This document shows, one piece after another, positions 1 through 13,560 of a DNA stretch of 64,000 bases. The stretch is from contig CM026404.1 of NCBI GenBank assembly GCA_014843695.1, positions 80,608,847-80,672,846 of the forward strand, given 5' to 3'. Both the position numbers and the translations under genes were made by a program. This DNA is from Archivesica marissinica. Taxonomy: Eukaryota; Mollusca; Bivalvia; Venerida; Vesicomyidae. The notes beneath the pieces were generated by a model. The model worked only from the letters and a program-made list of their open reading frames with translations, ran no database searches and was not told the origin of the DNA. Numbering within the stretch: the first letter of the stretch is position 1; every line of letters starts with the position of its first letter.

Positions 1-1229
1 TAGCATTGCTATTACAAATTCTTCCGAAAGAATACGAATACTAACGTTCAATTATTAAACAGTGTTTTTGCGGTATACAAACTCTCAAAAGTGAAAGTAG
101 GATTTCATACAGGGGTCAGCCACGTTCCTGAATTGAACATTGATTATTATTTGGAGTTTATACTAAGCCCGTGATACTGTCATTTAGAGTCACACATGTG
201 AGATATAACAGGAAATCTGTTCCACAAATCTTATTAATCGGGAAACACGCGTTGTATAACACATTGATGTTGACCCTATTTACATTAATTTGGTATATCA
301 ACAATCGTCGTATACAGCGCTAGATTACTAGTTGAAATACTTAGTATCTGCGACAAACATTAAAAAAAAAAAATCATATAATAGGAAAATACATTCTGTA
401 GAAATTTCCATTTTCAACGATGTAGTGTCGCTTTAACCATAATTTTCTCATGCCACGATGCCATAGTTTTCATAATCGTACGTAAAATCAGTAATAATTC
501 AGACTAGGTTTCCAATCGGTATTTTCATCTACAGTTTGTGGCCTATCGTGTGTCGTTTAATGTCCCATTGCCTACCATGCATATAGCGTACACTGATCAA
601 TTTTAATCAAGGCATGCAAATTAAGATTTCAATCTCTCCACTGACTATTGATGGCTGAATGGACTTTAAATGGCTGTGACAGACACAATAGGTACAATGG
701 TTGTCACCCGAATGACCACGAGTTACTTTATCTTCAGACTTTATCGTAAATTTAAGCGTGTGACAAAGAACAGTTAGTCGCGATTAGGATTTTGTCAAGG
801 ACCTATTCTCCATTCCTCCCACAATTCTTTGGGTTCAATAGGACACATAAAGTGTAGATTCATGTCCACAGTGACAATAACAACTTCATGGGTACTTGAG
901 ATAATGGGCTGCACTATAGATTCTACTTTTATAACACCGTTTTGCAATATCCCTTCCATTACATACGACATATAGGACAACTATTCTATACAGAAATCAT
1001 GATCTGAAGCCCATATACCGCGCTTCATTGTATGATTTACCGAAGCAATGTCATTAACTAATGACTATATTAATGACACGCATCGAGATGTTAATCCCCT
1101 TATTGCACTGCTGGTGCCATGTAGTTATACTTGGCTTTGATGGAATAGCCGATACAAACATAGTTCATTTGTAATATGGTTAGACAAACATGGTTCATGT
1201 GCAATCTAATTAACCTTTTTTCCTTCATA
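1..1229. other. Unique AT-rich DNA, no gene seen
   Basis: This stretch is non-repetitive and AT-rich. The only open frames are short (a 61-codon minus-strand frame at 795-980 is the longest) and resemble no family I recognise. I see no tRNA, mobile element or tandem repeat in it. Confidence 0.6.
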
Positions 1230-1707
1230 GAGATTTAGGTTAATATACTATTATATCTCCATATAAACCACAGCCATTTAGCTATCCTGCAGTGGATAAG
1301 TAGTCACCATAGCTATCCCACCTCCATATATATTACTGGGACTACATGAGATTTAGGTTAATATACTATTATATCTCCATATAAACCACAGCCATTTAGC
1401 TATCCTGCAGTGGATAAGTAGTCACCATATCTATCCCACCTCCATATATATTACTGGGACTACATGAGATTTAGGTTAATATACTATTATATCTCCATAC
1501 AAACGACAGCCATTTAGCTATCATGCAGTGGATAAGTAGTCACCATATCTATCCCACCTCCATATATATTACTGGGACTACATGAGATTTAGGTTAATAT
1601 ACTATTATATCTCCATACAAACGACAGCCATTTAGCTATCATGCAGTGGATAAGTAGTCACCATATCTATCCCACCTCCATAGATATTACTGGGACTACA
1701 TGAGATT
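1230..1707. repeat. 118-bp tandem repeat, four copies
   Basis: Copies start at 1230, 1348, 1466 and 1584, each exactly 118 bases apart, and the first six bases of a fifth start at 1702. Each begins gagatttaggttaatatac and ends ctgggactacat. The copies differ by a few substitutions: tataaacca in copies 1-2 against tacaaacga in copies 3-4, and ctgcag against atgcag. The shared variants suggest that copies 3 and 4 arose by a later duplication. No coding potential is seen. Confidence 0.95.
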
Positions 1708-1888
1708 CTGGCCTTTATTATGGGCATTGGTTTGGCTATTACATTGACAATGTATGTCGTATTGGTAATGGCGTTAAGATGTGCTTCTATGAGGGAAATG
1801 GTTTAGGCCAATATTACATAATAAAAAACAAACAAAAAACAATATTGATGTGCAAGCTGTACATCTTTTTCCTGTCATTCATCTCTAC
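1708..1888. other. Short unique spacer between two arrays
   Basis: AT-rich, non-repetitive DNA linking the 118-bp repeat to the 21-bp minisatellite. It has a short A-rich run near 1820-1840. No gene is seen. Confidence 0.5.
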
Positions 1889-3465
1889 ATGAACAACCCA
1901 GCAGCATCAATGAACAGCCCAGCAGCATCAATGAACGGCCCAGCAGCATCAATGAACAGCCCAGCAGCATCAATGAACAACCCAGCAGCATCAATGAACA
2001 GCCCAGCAACATCAATGAACAGCCCAGCAACATCAATGAACAGCCCAGCAACATCAATGAACAGCCCAGCAACATCAATGAACAGCCCAGCAACATCAAT
2101 GAACAGCCCAGCAGCATCAATGAACAGCCCAGCAACATCAATGAACAGCCCAGCAACATCAATGAACAGCCCAGCAACATCAATGAACAGCCCAGCAGCA
2201 TCAATGAACAGCCCAGCAACATCAATGAACAACCCAGCAGCATCAATGAACAGCCCAGCAGCATCAATGAACAGCCCAGCAACATCAATGAACAGCCCGG
2301 CAACATCAATGAACAGCCCAGCAACATCAATGAACAGCCCAGCAGCATCAATGAACAGCAGCATCAATGAACAGCCCAGCAACATCAATGAACAGCCCGG
2401 CAACATCAATGAACAGCCCAGCAACATCAATGAACAGCCCAGCAGCATCAATGAACAGCCCAGCAACATCAATGAACAGCCCCGCAACATCAATGAACAG
2501 CCCAGCAGCATCAATGAACAGCCCAGCAACATCAATGAACAGCCCGGCAACATCAATGAACAGCCCAGCAACATCAATGAACAGCCCAGCAGCATCAATG
2601 AACAGCAGCATCAATGAACAGCCCAGCAACATCAATGAACAGCCCGGCAACATCAATGAACAGCCCAGCAACATCAATGAACAGCCCAGCAGCATCAATG
2701 AACAGCCCAGCAACATCAATGAACAGCCCCGCAACATCAATGAACAACCCAGCAACATCAATGAACAGCCCAGCAGCATCAATGAACAGCCCAGCAACAT
2801 CAATGAACAGCCCAGCAACATCAATGAACAGCCCAGCAACATCAATGAACAGCCCAGCAGCATCAATGAACACCCAGCAACATCAATGAACAGCCCAGCA
2901 GCATCAAAAATCATGAACAGCCCAGCAACATCAATGAACAGCCCAGCAACATCAATGAACAGCCCAGCACATCAATGAACACCCAGCAACATCAATGAAC
3001 AGCCCAGCAGCATCAATGAACAGCCCAGCAACATCAATGAACAGCCCAGCAAGCATCATATGAACAGCCCAGCAACATCAATGAACAGCCCAGCACATCA
3101 ATGAACAGCCCAGCAGCATCAATGAACAGCCCAGCAACATCAATGAACAGCCCAGCAACATCAATGAACAGCCCAGCAACATCAATGAACAGCCCAGCAG
3201 CATCAATGAACAGCAGCATCAATGAACAGCCCAGCAACATCAATGAACAGCCCGGCAACATCAATGAACAGCCCAGCAACATCAATGAACAGCCCAGCAG
3301 CATCAATGAACAGCCCAGCAACATCAATGAACAGCCCCGCAACATCAATGAACAGCCCAGCAGCATCAATGAACAGCCCAGCAACATCAATGAACAGCCC
3401 AGCAACATCAATGAACAGCCCAGCAACATCAATGAACAGCCCAGCAGCATCAATGAACAGCCCAG
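1889..3465. repeat. 21-bp minisatellite with higher-order period, truncated by assembly gap
   Basis: The unit is 21 bases, atgaacagcccagc plus a/gcatca, with a gca/aca polymorphism. A shortened 16-base unit (atgaacagcagcatca) recurs at 2351, 2598 and 3206. The first two are 247 bases apart, which equals eleven full units plus the short one, so there is a higher-order repeat. Because 21 is a multiple of 3 the array reads as an endless seven-residue peptide (MNSPATS type) on the plus strand and as other peptides on the minus strand. I treat these as non-coding by-products. Around 2870-3100 the units become irregular. The array runs into the N gap at 3466. Confidence 0.95.
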
Positions 3466-4465
3466 NNNNNNNNNNNNNNNNNNNNNNNNNNNNNNNNNNN
3501 NNNNNNNNNNNNNNNNNNNNNNNNNNNNNNNNNNNNNNNNNNNNNNNNNNNNNNNNNNNNNNNNNNNNNNNNNNNNNNNNNNNNNNNNNNNNNNNNNNNN
3601 NNNNNNNNNNNNNNNNNNNNNNNNNNNNNNNNNNNNNNNNNNNNNNNNNNNNNNNNNNNNNNNNNNNNNNNNNNNNNNNNNNNNNNNNNNNNNNNNNNNN
3701 NNNNNNNNNNNNNNNNNNNNNNNNNNNNNNNNNNNNNNNNNNNNNNNNNNNNNNNNNNNNNNNNNNNNNNNNNNNNNNNNNNNNNNNNNNNNNNNNNNNN
3801 NNNNNNNNNNNNNNNNNNNNNNNNNNNNNNNNNNNNNNNNNNNNNNNNNNNNNNNNNNNNNNNNNNNNNNNNNNNNNNNNNNNNNNNNNNNNNNNNNNNN
3901 NNNNNNNNNNNNNNNNNNNNNNNNNNNNNNNNNNNNNNNNNNNNNNNNNNNNNNNNNNNNNNNNNNNNNNNNNNNNNNNNNNNNNNNNNNNNNNNNNNNN
4001 NNNNNNNNNNNNNNNNNNNNNNNNNNNNNNNNNNNNNNNNNNNNNNNNNNNNNNNNNNNNNNNNNNNNNNNNNNNNNNNNNNNNNNNNNNNNNNNNNNNN
4101 NNNNNNNNNNNNNNNNNNNNNNNNNNNNNNNNNNNNNNNNNNNNNNNNNNNNNNNNNNNNNNNNNNNNNNNNNNNNNNNNNNNNNNNNNNNNNNNNNNNN
4201 NNNNNNNNNNNNNNNNNNNNNNNNNNNNNNNNNNNNNNNNNNNNNNNNNNNNNNNNNNNNNNNNNNNNNNNNNNNNNNNNNNNNNNNNNNNNNNNNNNNN
4301 NNNNNNNNNNNNNNNNNNNNNNNNNNNNNNNNNNNNNNNNNNNNNNNNNNNNNNNNNNNNNNNNNNNNNNNNNNNNNNNNNNNNNNNNNNNNNNNNNNNN
4401 NNNNNNNNNNNNNNNNNNNNNNNNNNNNNNNNNNNNNNNNNNNNNNNNNNNNNNNNNNNNNNNNN
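3466..4465. other. Assembly gap, 1000 N
   Basis: Exactly 1000 N, the usual size given to a gap of unknown length. It joins the 21-bp minisatellite directly to the 20-bp array, so the true junction and the true size of both arrays are unknown. Confidence 0.99.
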
Positions 4466-4699
4466 TACTTTACTATACGTGCTTGTACTTTACTATGCAT
4501 GCTTATACTTTACTATGCGTGCTTGTACTTTACTATACGTGCTTGTACTTTACTATACGTGCTTGTACTTTACTATACGTGCTTGTACTTTACTATGCGT
4601 GCTTGTACTTTACTATACGTGCTTGTACTTTACTATGCGTGCTTGTACTTTACTATACGTGCTTGTACTTTACTATGCGTGCTTGTACTATACTATACG

Positions 4700-7600
4700 T
4701 GCTTGTACTTTACTATACGTGCTTGTACTTTACTATACGTGCTTGTACTTTACTATACGTGCTTGTACTTTACTATACGTGCTTGTACTTTACTATACGT
4801 GCTTGTACTTTACTATGCGTGCTTGTACTATACTATGGTGCTTGTACTTACTATACGTGCTTGTACTTTACTATACGTGCTTGTACTTTACTATACGTGC
4901 TTGTACTATACTATACGTGCTTGTACTTTACTGTATGTGCTTGTACTTTACTATACGTGCTTATACTTTACTATACGTGCTTATACTTTACTATACGTGC
5001 TTGTACTTTACTATACGTGCTTGTACTTTACTATACGCGCTTGTACTTTACTATACGTGCTTGTACTTTACTATACGTGCTTGTACTTTACTATGCGTGC
5101 TTGTACTATACTATGCGTGCTTGTACTATACTATGCGTGCTTATACTTTACTATACCTGCATGTACTTTACTATGCGTGCTTGTACTTTACTATGCGTGC
5201 ATGTACTTATTATGCGTGTATGTACTTTACTATGCATGTATGTACTTTACGATGCGTGCTTGTACTTTACTATACGTGCTTGTACTTTACTATACGTGAT
5301 TGTACTTTACTATGCTTGCTTGTACTTTACTATGCGTGCTTGTACTTTACTATGCGTGCTTGTACTTTAATATGCGTGCTTGTACTTTACTATGCGTGCA
5401 TGTACTTTACTATACGTGCTTGTACTTTACTATTCGTGCTTGTACATTACTATACGTGCTTGTACTTTACTATGCGTGCATGTACTTTAATATGCGTGCA
5501 TGTACTTTAATATGCGTGCATGTACTTTACTATGCGTGCATGTACTTTACTATACGTGCTTGTACTTTACAATACGTGCTTGTACTTTACTATGCGTGCT
5601 TGTACTTTACTATGCGTGCTTGTACTTTACTATACGTGCTTGTACTTTACTATACGTGCTTGTACTTTACTATACGTGCTTGTACTATACTATACGTGCT
5701 TGTACTTTACTATACGTGCTTGTACTTTACTATACGTGCTTATACTTTACTATACGTGCTTGTACTTTACTATACGTGCTTGTACTTTACTATACGTGCT
5801 TGTACTTTACTATACGTGCTTGTACTTTACTATACGTGCTTGTACTTTACTATACGTGCTTGTACTTTACTATACGTGCTTGTACTTTACTATACGTGCT
5901 TGTACTTTACTATACGTGCTTGTACTTTACTATACGTGCTTGTACTTTACTATACGTGCTTGTACTTTACTATACGTGCTTATACTTCACTATACGTGCT
6001 TGTACTTTACTATACGTGCTTGTACTTTACTATACGTGCTTGTACTTTACTATACATGCTTGTACTTTACTATGCGTGCTTGTACTATACTATGTGTGCT
6101 TGTACTTTACTATACGTGCTTGTACTTTACTATACGTGCTTATACTTTACTATACGTGCTTGTACTTTACTATGCGTGCTTGTACTTTACAATACGTGCT
6201 TGTACTTTACTATGCGTGCATGTACATTATTATGCGTGCTTATACTTTACTATACGTGCTTGTACTTTACAATGCGTGCATGTACTTTACTATGCGTGCA
6301 TGTACTTTACTATGCGTGCTTGTACTTTACTATGCGTGCATGTACTTATTATGCGTGTATGTACTTTACTATGCATGTATGTACTTTACGATGCGTCCTT
6401 GTACTTTACTATACGTGCTTGTACTTTACTATGCGTGCTTGTACTTTACTATGCGTGCTTGTACTTTACTATGCGTGCATGTACTTTACAATACGTGCTT
6501 GTACTTTACTATTCGTGCTTGTACATTACTATACGTGCTTGTACTTTACTATGCGTGCATGTACTTTACTATGCGTGAATGTACTTTACTATGCGTGCTT
6601 GTACTTTACTATGCGTGCATGTACTTTACTATGCGTGCTTGTACTTTACTATGCGTGCATGTACTTTACTATACGTGCTTGTACTTTACTATACGTGCTT
6701 GTACTTTACTATACGTGCTTGTACTTTACAATACGTGCTTGTACTTTACTATGCGTGCTTGTACTTTACTATGCGTGCTTGTACTATAATATACGTGCTT
6801 GTACTTTACTATACGTGCTTGTACTTTACTATACGTGCTTGTACTTTACTATACGTTCTTGTACTTTACTATGCGTGCTTGTACTTTACAATGCGTGCTT
6901 GTACTATACTATACGTGCTTGTACTTTACTATACGTGCATGTACTTTACTATGCGTTCTTGTACTTTACTATGCGTGCTTGTACTTTACTATACGTGCTT
7001 GTACTTTACTATACGTGCTTGAACTTTACTATGCGTGCTTGTACTATAATATACGTGCTTGAACTTTACTATGCGTGCTTATACTTTACTATACGTGCTT
7101 GTACTTTACTATACTTGCTTGTACTTTACTATGCCTGCTTGTACTTTACAATGCGTGCTTGTACTATACTATACGTGCTTGTACTTTACTATGCGTTCTT
7201 GTACTTTACCATGCGTGCTTGTACTTTACTATACGTGCATGTACTTTACTATGCGTGCTTTACTTTACTGTACGTGCTTGTACTTTACTATGCGTGCTTG
7301 TACTTTACTATGCGTGCTTTACCTAACTATGCGTGCTTGTACATTACTATACGTGCATGTACTTTACTATGCGTGCTTTACTTTACTGTACGTGCTTGTA
7401 CATTACTATGCGCGCATGTACTTTACTATGCGTGCATCTACTTTACTATGCGTGTATGTACTTTACTATGCGTGCATGTACTTTACTATACATGCTTTTA
7501 CTATACTATGCGTGCATGTACTTTACTATGCGTGCATGTACTTTACTATGCGTGCATGTAGTTTACTATGCGTGCATCTACTTTACTATGCGTGTATGTA

Positions 7601-10600
7601 CGTTACTATGCGTGCATGTACTTTACTATGCGTGCTTGTACTTTACTATGCGTGTATGTACTTTACTATACGTGCTTGTACTATACTATGCGTGCTTGTA
7701 CTTTACTATGCGTGATTGTACTTTACTATGCGTGCATGTACTTTACTATGCATGCATGTACTTTACTATGCGTGCTTGTACTTTACAATGCGTGCTTGTA
7801 CTTTACTATGAGTGCATATACTTTACTATGCGTGCTTGTACTTTACAATGCGTGCATGTACTTTACTATGCGTGCATGTACTTTACTATACGTGCTTGTA
7901 CTGTACTATGCGTGCATGTACGTTACTATGCGTGCTTGTACTTTACTATGCGTGCATGTACTTTACTATACGTGCTTGTACTATACTATGCGTGTATGTA
8001 CTTTACTATGCGTGCATGTAGTTTACTATGCGTGCATGTACTTTACAATGCGTGCATGTACTTTACTATACGTGCTTGTACTTTACTATGCGTGCATATA
8101 TTTTACTATGCGTGCATGTACTTTACTATGCGTGCATGTACTTTAATATGCGTGCATGTACTTTACTATGCATGCTTGTACTTTACTATGCGTGCATGTA
8201 CTTTACTATGCGTACTTGTACTTTACTATACGTGCTTGTATTTACTGTGCGTGCATGTACTTTACTATACGTGCTTGTACTTTACTATACGTGCTTGTAC
8301 TTTACTATGCGTGCATGTACTTAACTATGCGTGCTTGTACTTTACTATACGTGCTTGTACTTTACTATGCTTGTACTTAAATATGCGTGCTTGTACTTTA
8401 CTATGTGTGCATGTACTTTACTATACGTGCTTGTACTTTACTATGCGTGCATGTACTTTACTATGCGTGCTTATACTTTACTCTGCGTACATGTACTTTA
8501 CTATGCGTGCTTGTACTTTACTATGCGTGCTTTACTTTACTATGCGTGCTTGTACTTTACTATGCGTGCTTGTACTTTACTATACGTGCTTGTACTATAC
8601 TATGCGTGCTTGTACTTTACTATGCGTTCTTGTACTTTACTATGCGTGCTTGTACTTTACTATGCGTGCATGTACTTTACTATGCGTGCATGTACTTTAA
8701 TATGCGTGATTGTACTTTAATATGCGTGCATGTACTTTACTATGCGTGCATGTACTTTAATATGCGTGCTTGTACTTTACTATGCGTGCTTATACTTTAC
8801 AATGCGTGCTTATACTTTACAATGCGTGCTTGTATTTTACTATGCGTGCTTGTACTCTACTATGCGTGCTTGTACTTTACTATACGTGCTTGTACTTTAC
8901 TCTGCGTGCTTGTACTATACTATGCGTGCTTATACTTTACTATGCGTGCTTGTACTTTACTATACCTGCTTGTACTATACTATGCGTGCTTGAACTTTAC
9001 TATACGTGCTTGTACTTTACTATACGTGCTTGTACTATACTATGTGTGCTTATACTTTACTATACGTGCTTGTACTTTACTATACGTGCTTGTACTTTAC
9101 TATACGTGCTTATCCTTTACTATGCGTGCTTGTACTTTACTATGCGTGTTTGTACTTTACTATGCGTGCTTGTACTTTACTATGCGGGCTTGTACTTTAC
9201 TATGCGTGCTTATACTATACTATGCGTGCATGTACTTATTATGCGTGTATGTACTTTACTATGCATGTATGTACTTTACGATGCGTCCTTGTACTTTACT
9301 ATACGTGCTTGTACTTTACTATACGTGATTGTACTTTACTATGCTTGCTTGTACTTTACTATGCGTGCTTGTACTTTACTATGCGTGCTTGTACTTTACT
9401 ATGCGTGCTTGTACTTTACTATGCGTGCATGTACTTTACAATACGTGCTTGTACTTTACTATTCGTGCTTGTACATTACTATACGTGCTTGTACTTTACT
9501 ATGCGTGCATGTACTTTACTATGCGTGCATGTACTTTACTATGCGTGCTTGTACTTTACTATGCGTGCATGTACTTTACTATGCGTGCTTGTACTTTACT
9601 ATGCGTGCATGTACTTTACTATACGTGCTTGTACTTTACTATACGTGCTTGTACTTTACTATACGTGCTTGTACTTTACAATACGTGCTTGTACTTTACT
9701 ATGCGTGCTTGTACTTTACTATGCGTGCTTGTACTATAATATACGTGCTTGTACTTTACTATACGTGCTTGTACTTTACTATACGTGCTTGTACTTTACT
9801 ATACGTTCTTGTACTTTACTATGCGTGCTTGTACTTTACAATGCGTGCTTGTACTATACTATACGTGCTTGTACTTTACTATACGTGCATGTACTTTACT
9901 ATGCGTTCTTGTACTTTACTATGCGTGCTTGTACTTTACTATACGTGCTTGTACTTTACAATACGTGCTTGAACTTTACTATGCGTGCTTGTACTATAAT
10001 ATACGTGCTTGTACTTTACTATGCGTGCTTATACTTTACTATACGTGCTTGTACTTTACTATACGTGCTTGTACTTTACTATGCATGCTTGTACTTTACA
10101 ATGCGTGCTTGTACTATACTATACGTGCTTGTACTTTACTATACGTGCATGTACTTTACTATGCGTTCTTGTACTTTACCATGCGTGCTTGTACTTTACT
10201 ATACGTGCATGTACTTTACTATGCGTGCTTTACTTTACTGTACGTGCTTGTACTTTACTATGCGTGCTTGTACTTTACTATGCGTGCTTTACCTAACTAT
10301 GCGTGCTTGTACATTACTATACGTGCATGTACTTTACTATGCGTGCTTTACTTTACTGTACGTGCTTGTACATTACTATGCGCGCATGTACTTTACTATG
10401 CGTGCATCTACTTTACTATGCGTGTATGTACTTTACTATGCGTGCATGTACTTTACTATGCGTGCTTGTACTTTACTATGCGTGTATGTACTTTACTATA
10501 CGTGCTTGTACTATACTATGCGTGCTTGTACTTTACTATGCGTGCTTGTACTTTACAATGCGTGCATGTACTTTACTATGCGTGCATGTACTTTACTATA
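4700..10600. repeat. Large internal duplication, copy 1 (partner 19.3-25.2 kb)
   Basis: Landmark variant units at 5204, 6343 and 9233 recur at 19798, 20937 and 23827, each offset by exactly 14,594 bases. Irregular units (cttgcttg, gctttactttactg, gctttacctaact) follow in the same order in both copies. Sequence differences are rare: 5827 t against 20421 g, and 6988 a against 21582 g. Edges are approximate because canonical units flank both copies. Confidence 0.85.
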
Positions 10601-13560
10601 CATGCTTTTACTATACTATGCGTGCATGTACTTTACTATGCGTGCATGTACTTTACTATGCGTGCATGTAGTTTACTATGCGTGCATGTACTTTACTATA
10701 CGTGCTTGTACTTTACTATGCGTGCATGTACTTTACAATGCGTGCATGTACTTTACTATACGTGCTTGTACTTTACTATGTGTGCATGTATTTTACTATG
10801 CGTGCATGTACTTTACTATGCCTACTTGTACTTTGCTATACGTGCTTGTACTTTACTATGCGTGCTTGTACTTTACTATGCGCGCATGTACTTTACTATG
10901 CGTGCATCTACTTTACTATGCGAGTATGTACTTTACTATGCGTGCATGTACTTTACTATGCGTGCTTGTACTTTACTATGCGTGTATGTACTTTACTATA
11001 CGTGCTTGTACTATACTATGCGTGCTTGTACTTTACTATGCGTGATTGTACTTTACTATGCGTGCATGTACTTTACTATGCATGCATGTACTTTACTATG
11101 CGTGCTTGTACTTTACAATGCGTGCTTGTACTTTACTATGAGTGCATATACTTTACTATGCGTGCTTGTACTTTACAATGCGTGCATGTACTTTACTATG
11201 CGTGCATGTACTTTACTATACGTGCTTGTACTGTACTATGCGTGCATGTACGTTACTATGCGTGCTTGTACTTTACTATGCGTGCATGTACTTTACTATA
11301 CGTGCTTGTACTATACTATGCGTGTATGTACTTTACTATGCGTGCATGTATTTTACTATGCGTGCATGTACTTTACAATGCGTGCATGTACTTTACTATA
11401 CGTGCTTGTACTTTACTATGCGTGCATATATTTTACTATGCGTGCATGTACTTTACTATGCGTGCATGTACTTTAATATGCGTGCATGTACTTTACTATG
11501 CGTGCATGTACTTTACTATTCGTGCTTGTACATTACTATACGTGCTTGTACTTTACTATGCGTGCATGTACTTTACTATGCGTGCATGTACTTTACTATG
11601 CGTGCTTGTACTTTACTATGCGTGCATGTAATTTACTATGCGTGCTTGTACTTTACTATGCGTGCATGTACTTTACTATACGTGCTTGTACTTTACTATA
11701 CGTGCTTGTACTTTACTATACGTGCTTGTACTTTACAATACGTGCTTGTACTTTACTATGCGTGCTTGTACTTTACTATGCGTGCTTGTACTATAATATA
11801 CGTGCTTGTACTTTACTATACGTGCTTGTACTTTACTATACGTGCTTGTACTTTACTATACGTTCTTGTACTTTACTATGCGTGCTTGTACTTTACAATG
11901 CGTGCTTGTACTATACTATACGTGCTTGTACTTTACTATACGTGCATGTACTTTACTATGCGTTCTTGTACTTTACTATGCGTGCTTGTACTTTACTATA
12001 CGTGCTTGTACTTTACTATACGTGCTTGAACTTTACTATGCGTGCTTGTACTATAATATACGTGCTTGTACTTTACTATGCGTGCTTATACTTTACTATA
12101 CGTGCTTGTACTTTACTATACGTGCTTGTACTTTACTATGCATGCTTGTACTTTACAATGCGTGCTTGTACTATACTATACGTGCTTGTACTTTACTATA
12201 CGTGCATGTACTTTACTATGCGTTCTTGTACTTTACCATGCGTGCTTGTACTTTACTATACGTGCATGTACTTTACTATGCGTGCTTTACTTTACTGTAC
12301 GTGCTTGTACTTTACTATGCGTGCTTGTACTTTACTATGCGTGCTTTACCTAACTATGCGTGCTTGTACATTACTATACGTGCATGTACTTTACTATGCG
12401 TGCTTTACTTTACTGTACGTGCTTGTACATTACTATGCGCGCATGTACTTTACTATGCGTGCATCTACTTTACTATGCGTGTATGTACTTTACTATGCGT
12501 GCATGTACTTTACTATGCGTGCTTGTACTTTACTATGCGTGTATGTACTTTACTATACGTGCTTGTACTATACTATGCGTGCTTGTACTTTACTATGCGT
12601 GCTTGTACTTTACAATGCGTGCATGTACTTTACTATGCGTGCATGTACTTTACTATACATGCTTTTACTATACTATGCGTGCATGTACTTTACTATGCGT
12701 GCATGTACTTTACTATGCGTGCATGTAGTTTACTATGCGTGCATGTACTTTACTATACGTGCTTGTACTTTACTATGCGTGCATGTACTTTACAATGCGT
12801 GCATGTACTTTACTATACGTGCTTGTACTTTACTATGTGTGCATGTATTTTACTATGCGTGCATGTACTTTACTATGCCTACTTGTACTTTGCTATACGT
12901 GCTTGTACTTTACTATGCGTGCTTGTACTTTACTATGCGCGCATGTACTTTACTATGCGTGCATCTACTTTACTATGCGTGTATGTACTTTACTATGCGT
13001 GCATGTACTTTACTATGCGTGCTTGTACTTTACTATGCGTGTATGTACTTTACTATACGTGCTTGTACTATACTATGCGTGCTTGTACTTTACTATGCGT
13101 GATTGTACTTTACTATGCGTGCATGTACTTTACTATGCATGCATGTACTTTACTATGCGTGCTTGTACTTTACAATGCGTGCTTGTACTTTACTATGAGT
13201 GCATATACTTTACTATGCGTGCTTGTACTTTACAATGCGTGCATGTACTTTACTATGCGTGCATGTACTTTACTATACGTGCTTGTACTGTACTATGCGT
13301 GCATGTACGTTACTATGCGTGCTTGTACTTTACTATGCGTGCATGTACTTTACTATACGTGCTTGTACTATACTATGCGTGTATGTACTTTACTATGCGT
13401 GCATGTATTTTACTATGCGTGCATGTACTTTACAATGCGTGCATGTACTTTACTATACGTGCTTGTACTTTACTATGCGTGCATATATTTTACTATGCGT
13501 GCATGTACTTTACTATGCGTGCATGTACTTTAATATGCGTGCATGTACTTTACTATGCAT
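9461..13560. repeat. 2,057-bp tandem duplication inside the 20-bp array
   Basis: The landmark attcgtgcttgtacatt at 9461 and ctataatatacgtg at 9734 recur at 11518 and 11791, both 2,057 bases downstream, with the intervening irregular units in the same order. The two copies are adjacent. The second copy diverges near 13,560. The period is not a multiple of 20, because length-variant units lie inside it. Confidence 0.85.

Noticed and set aside
1850..2617. 255-codon frame of MNSPATS-type repeats
   Set aside because: The 21-bp period keeps frames open on both strands. There is no flanking coding sequence, and unit-length changes break the frame downstream.
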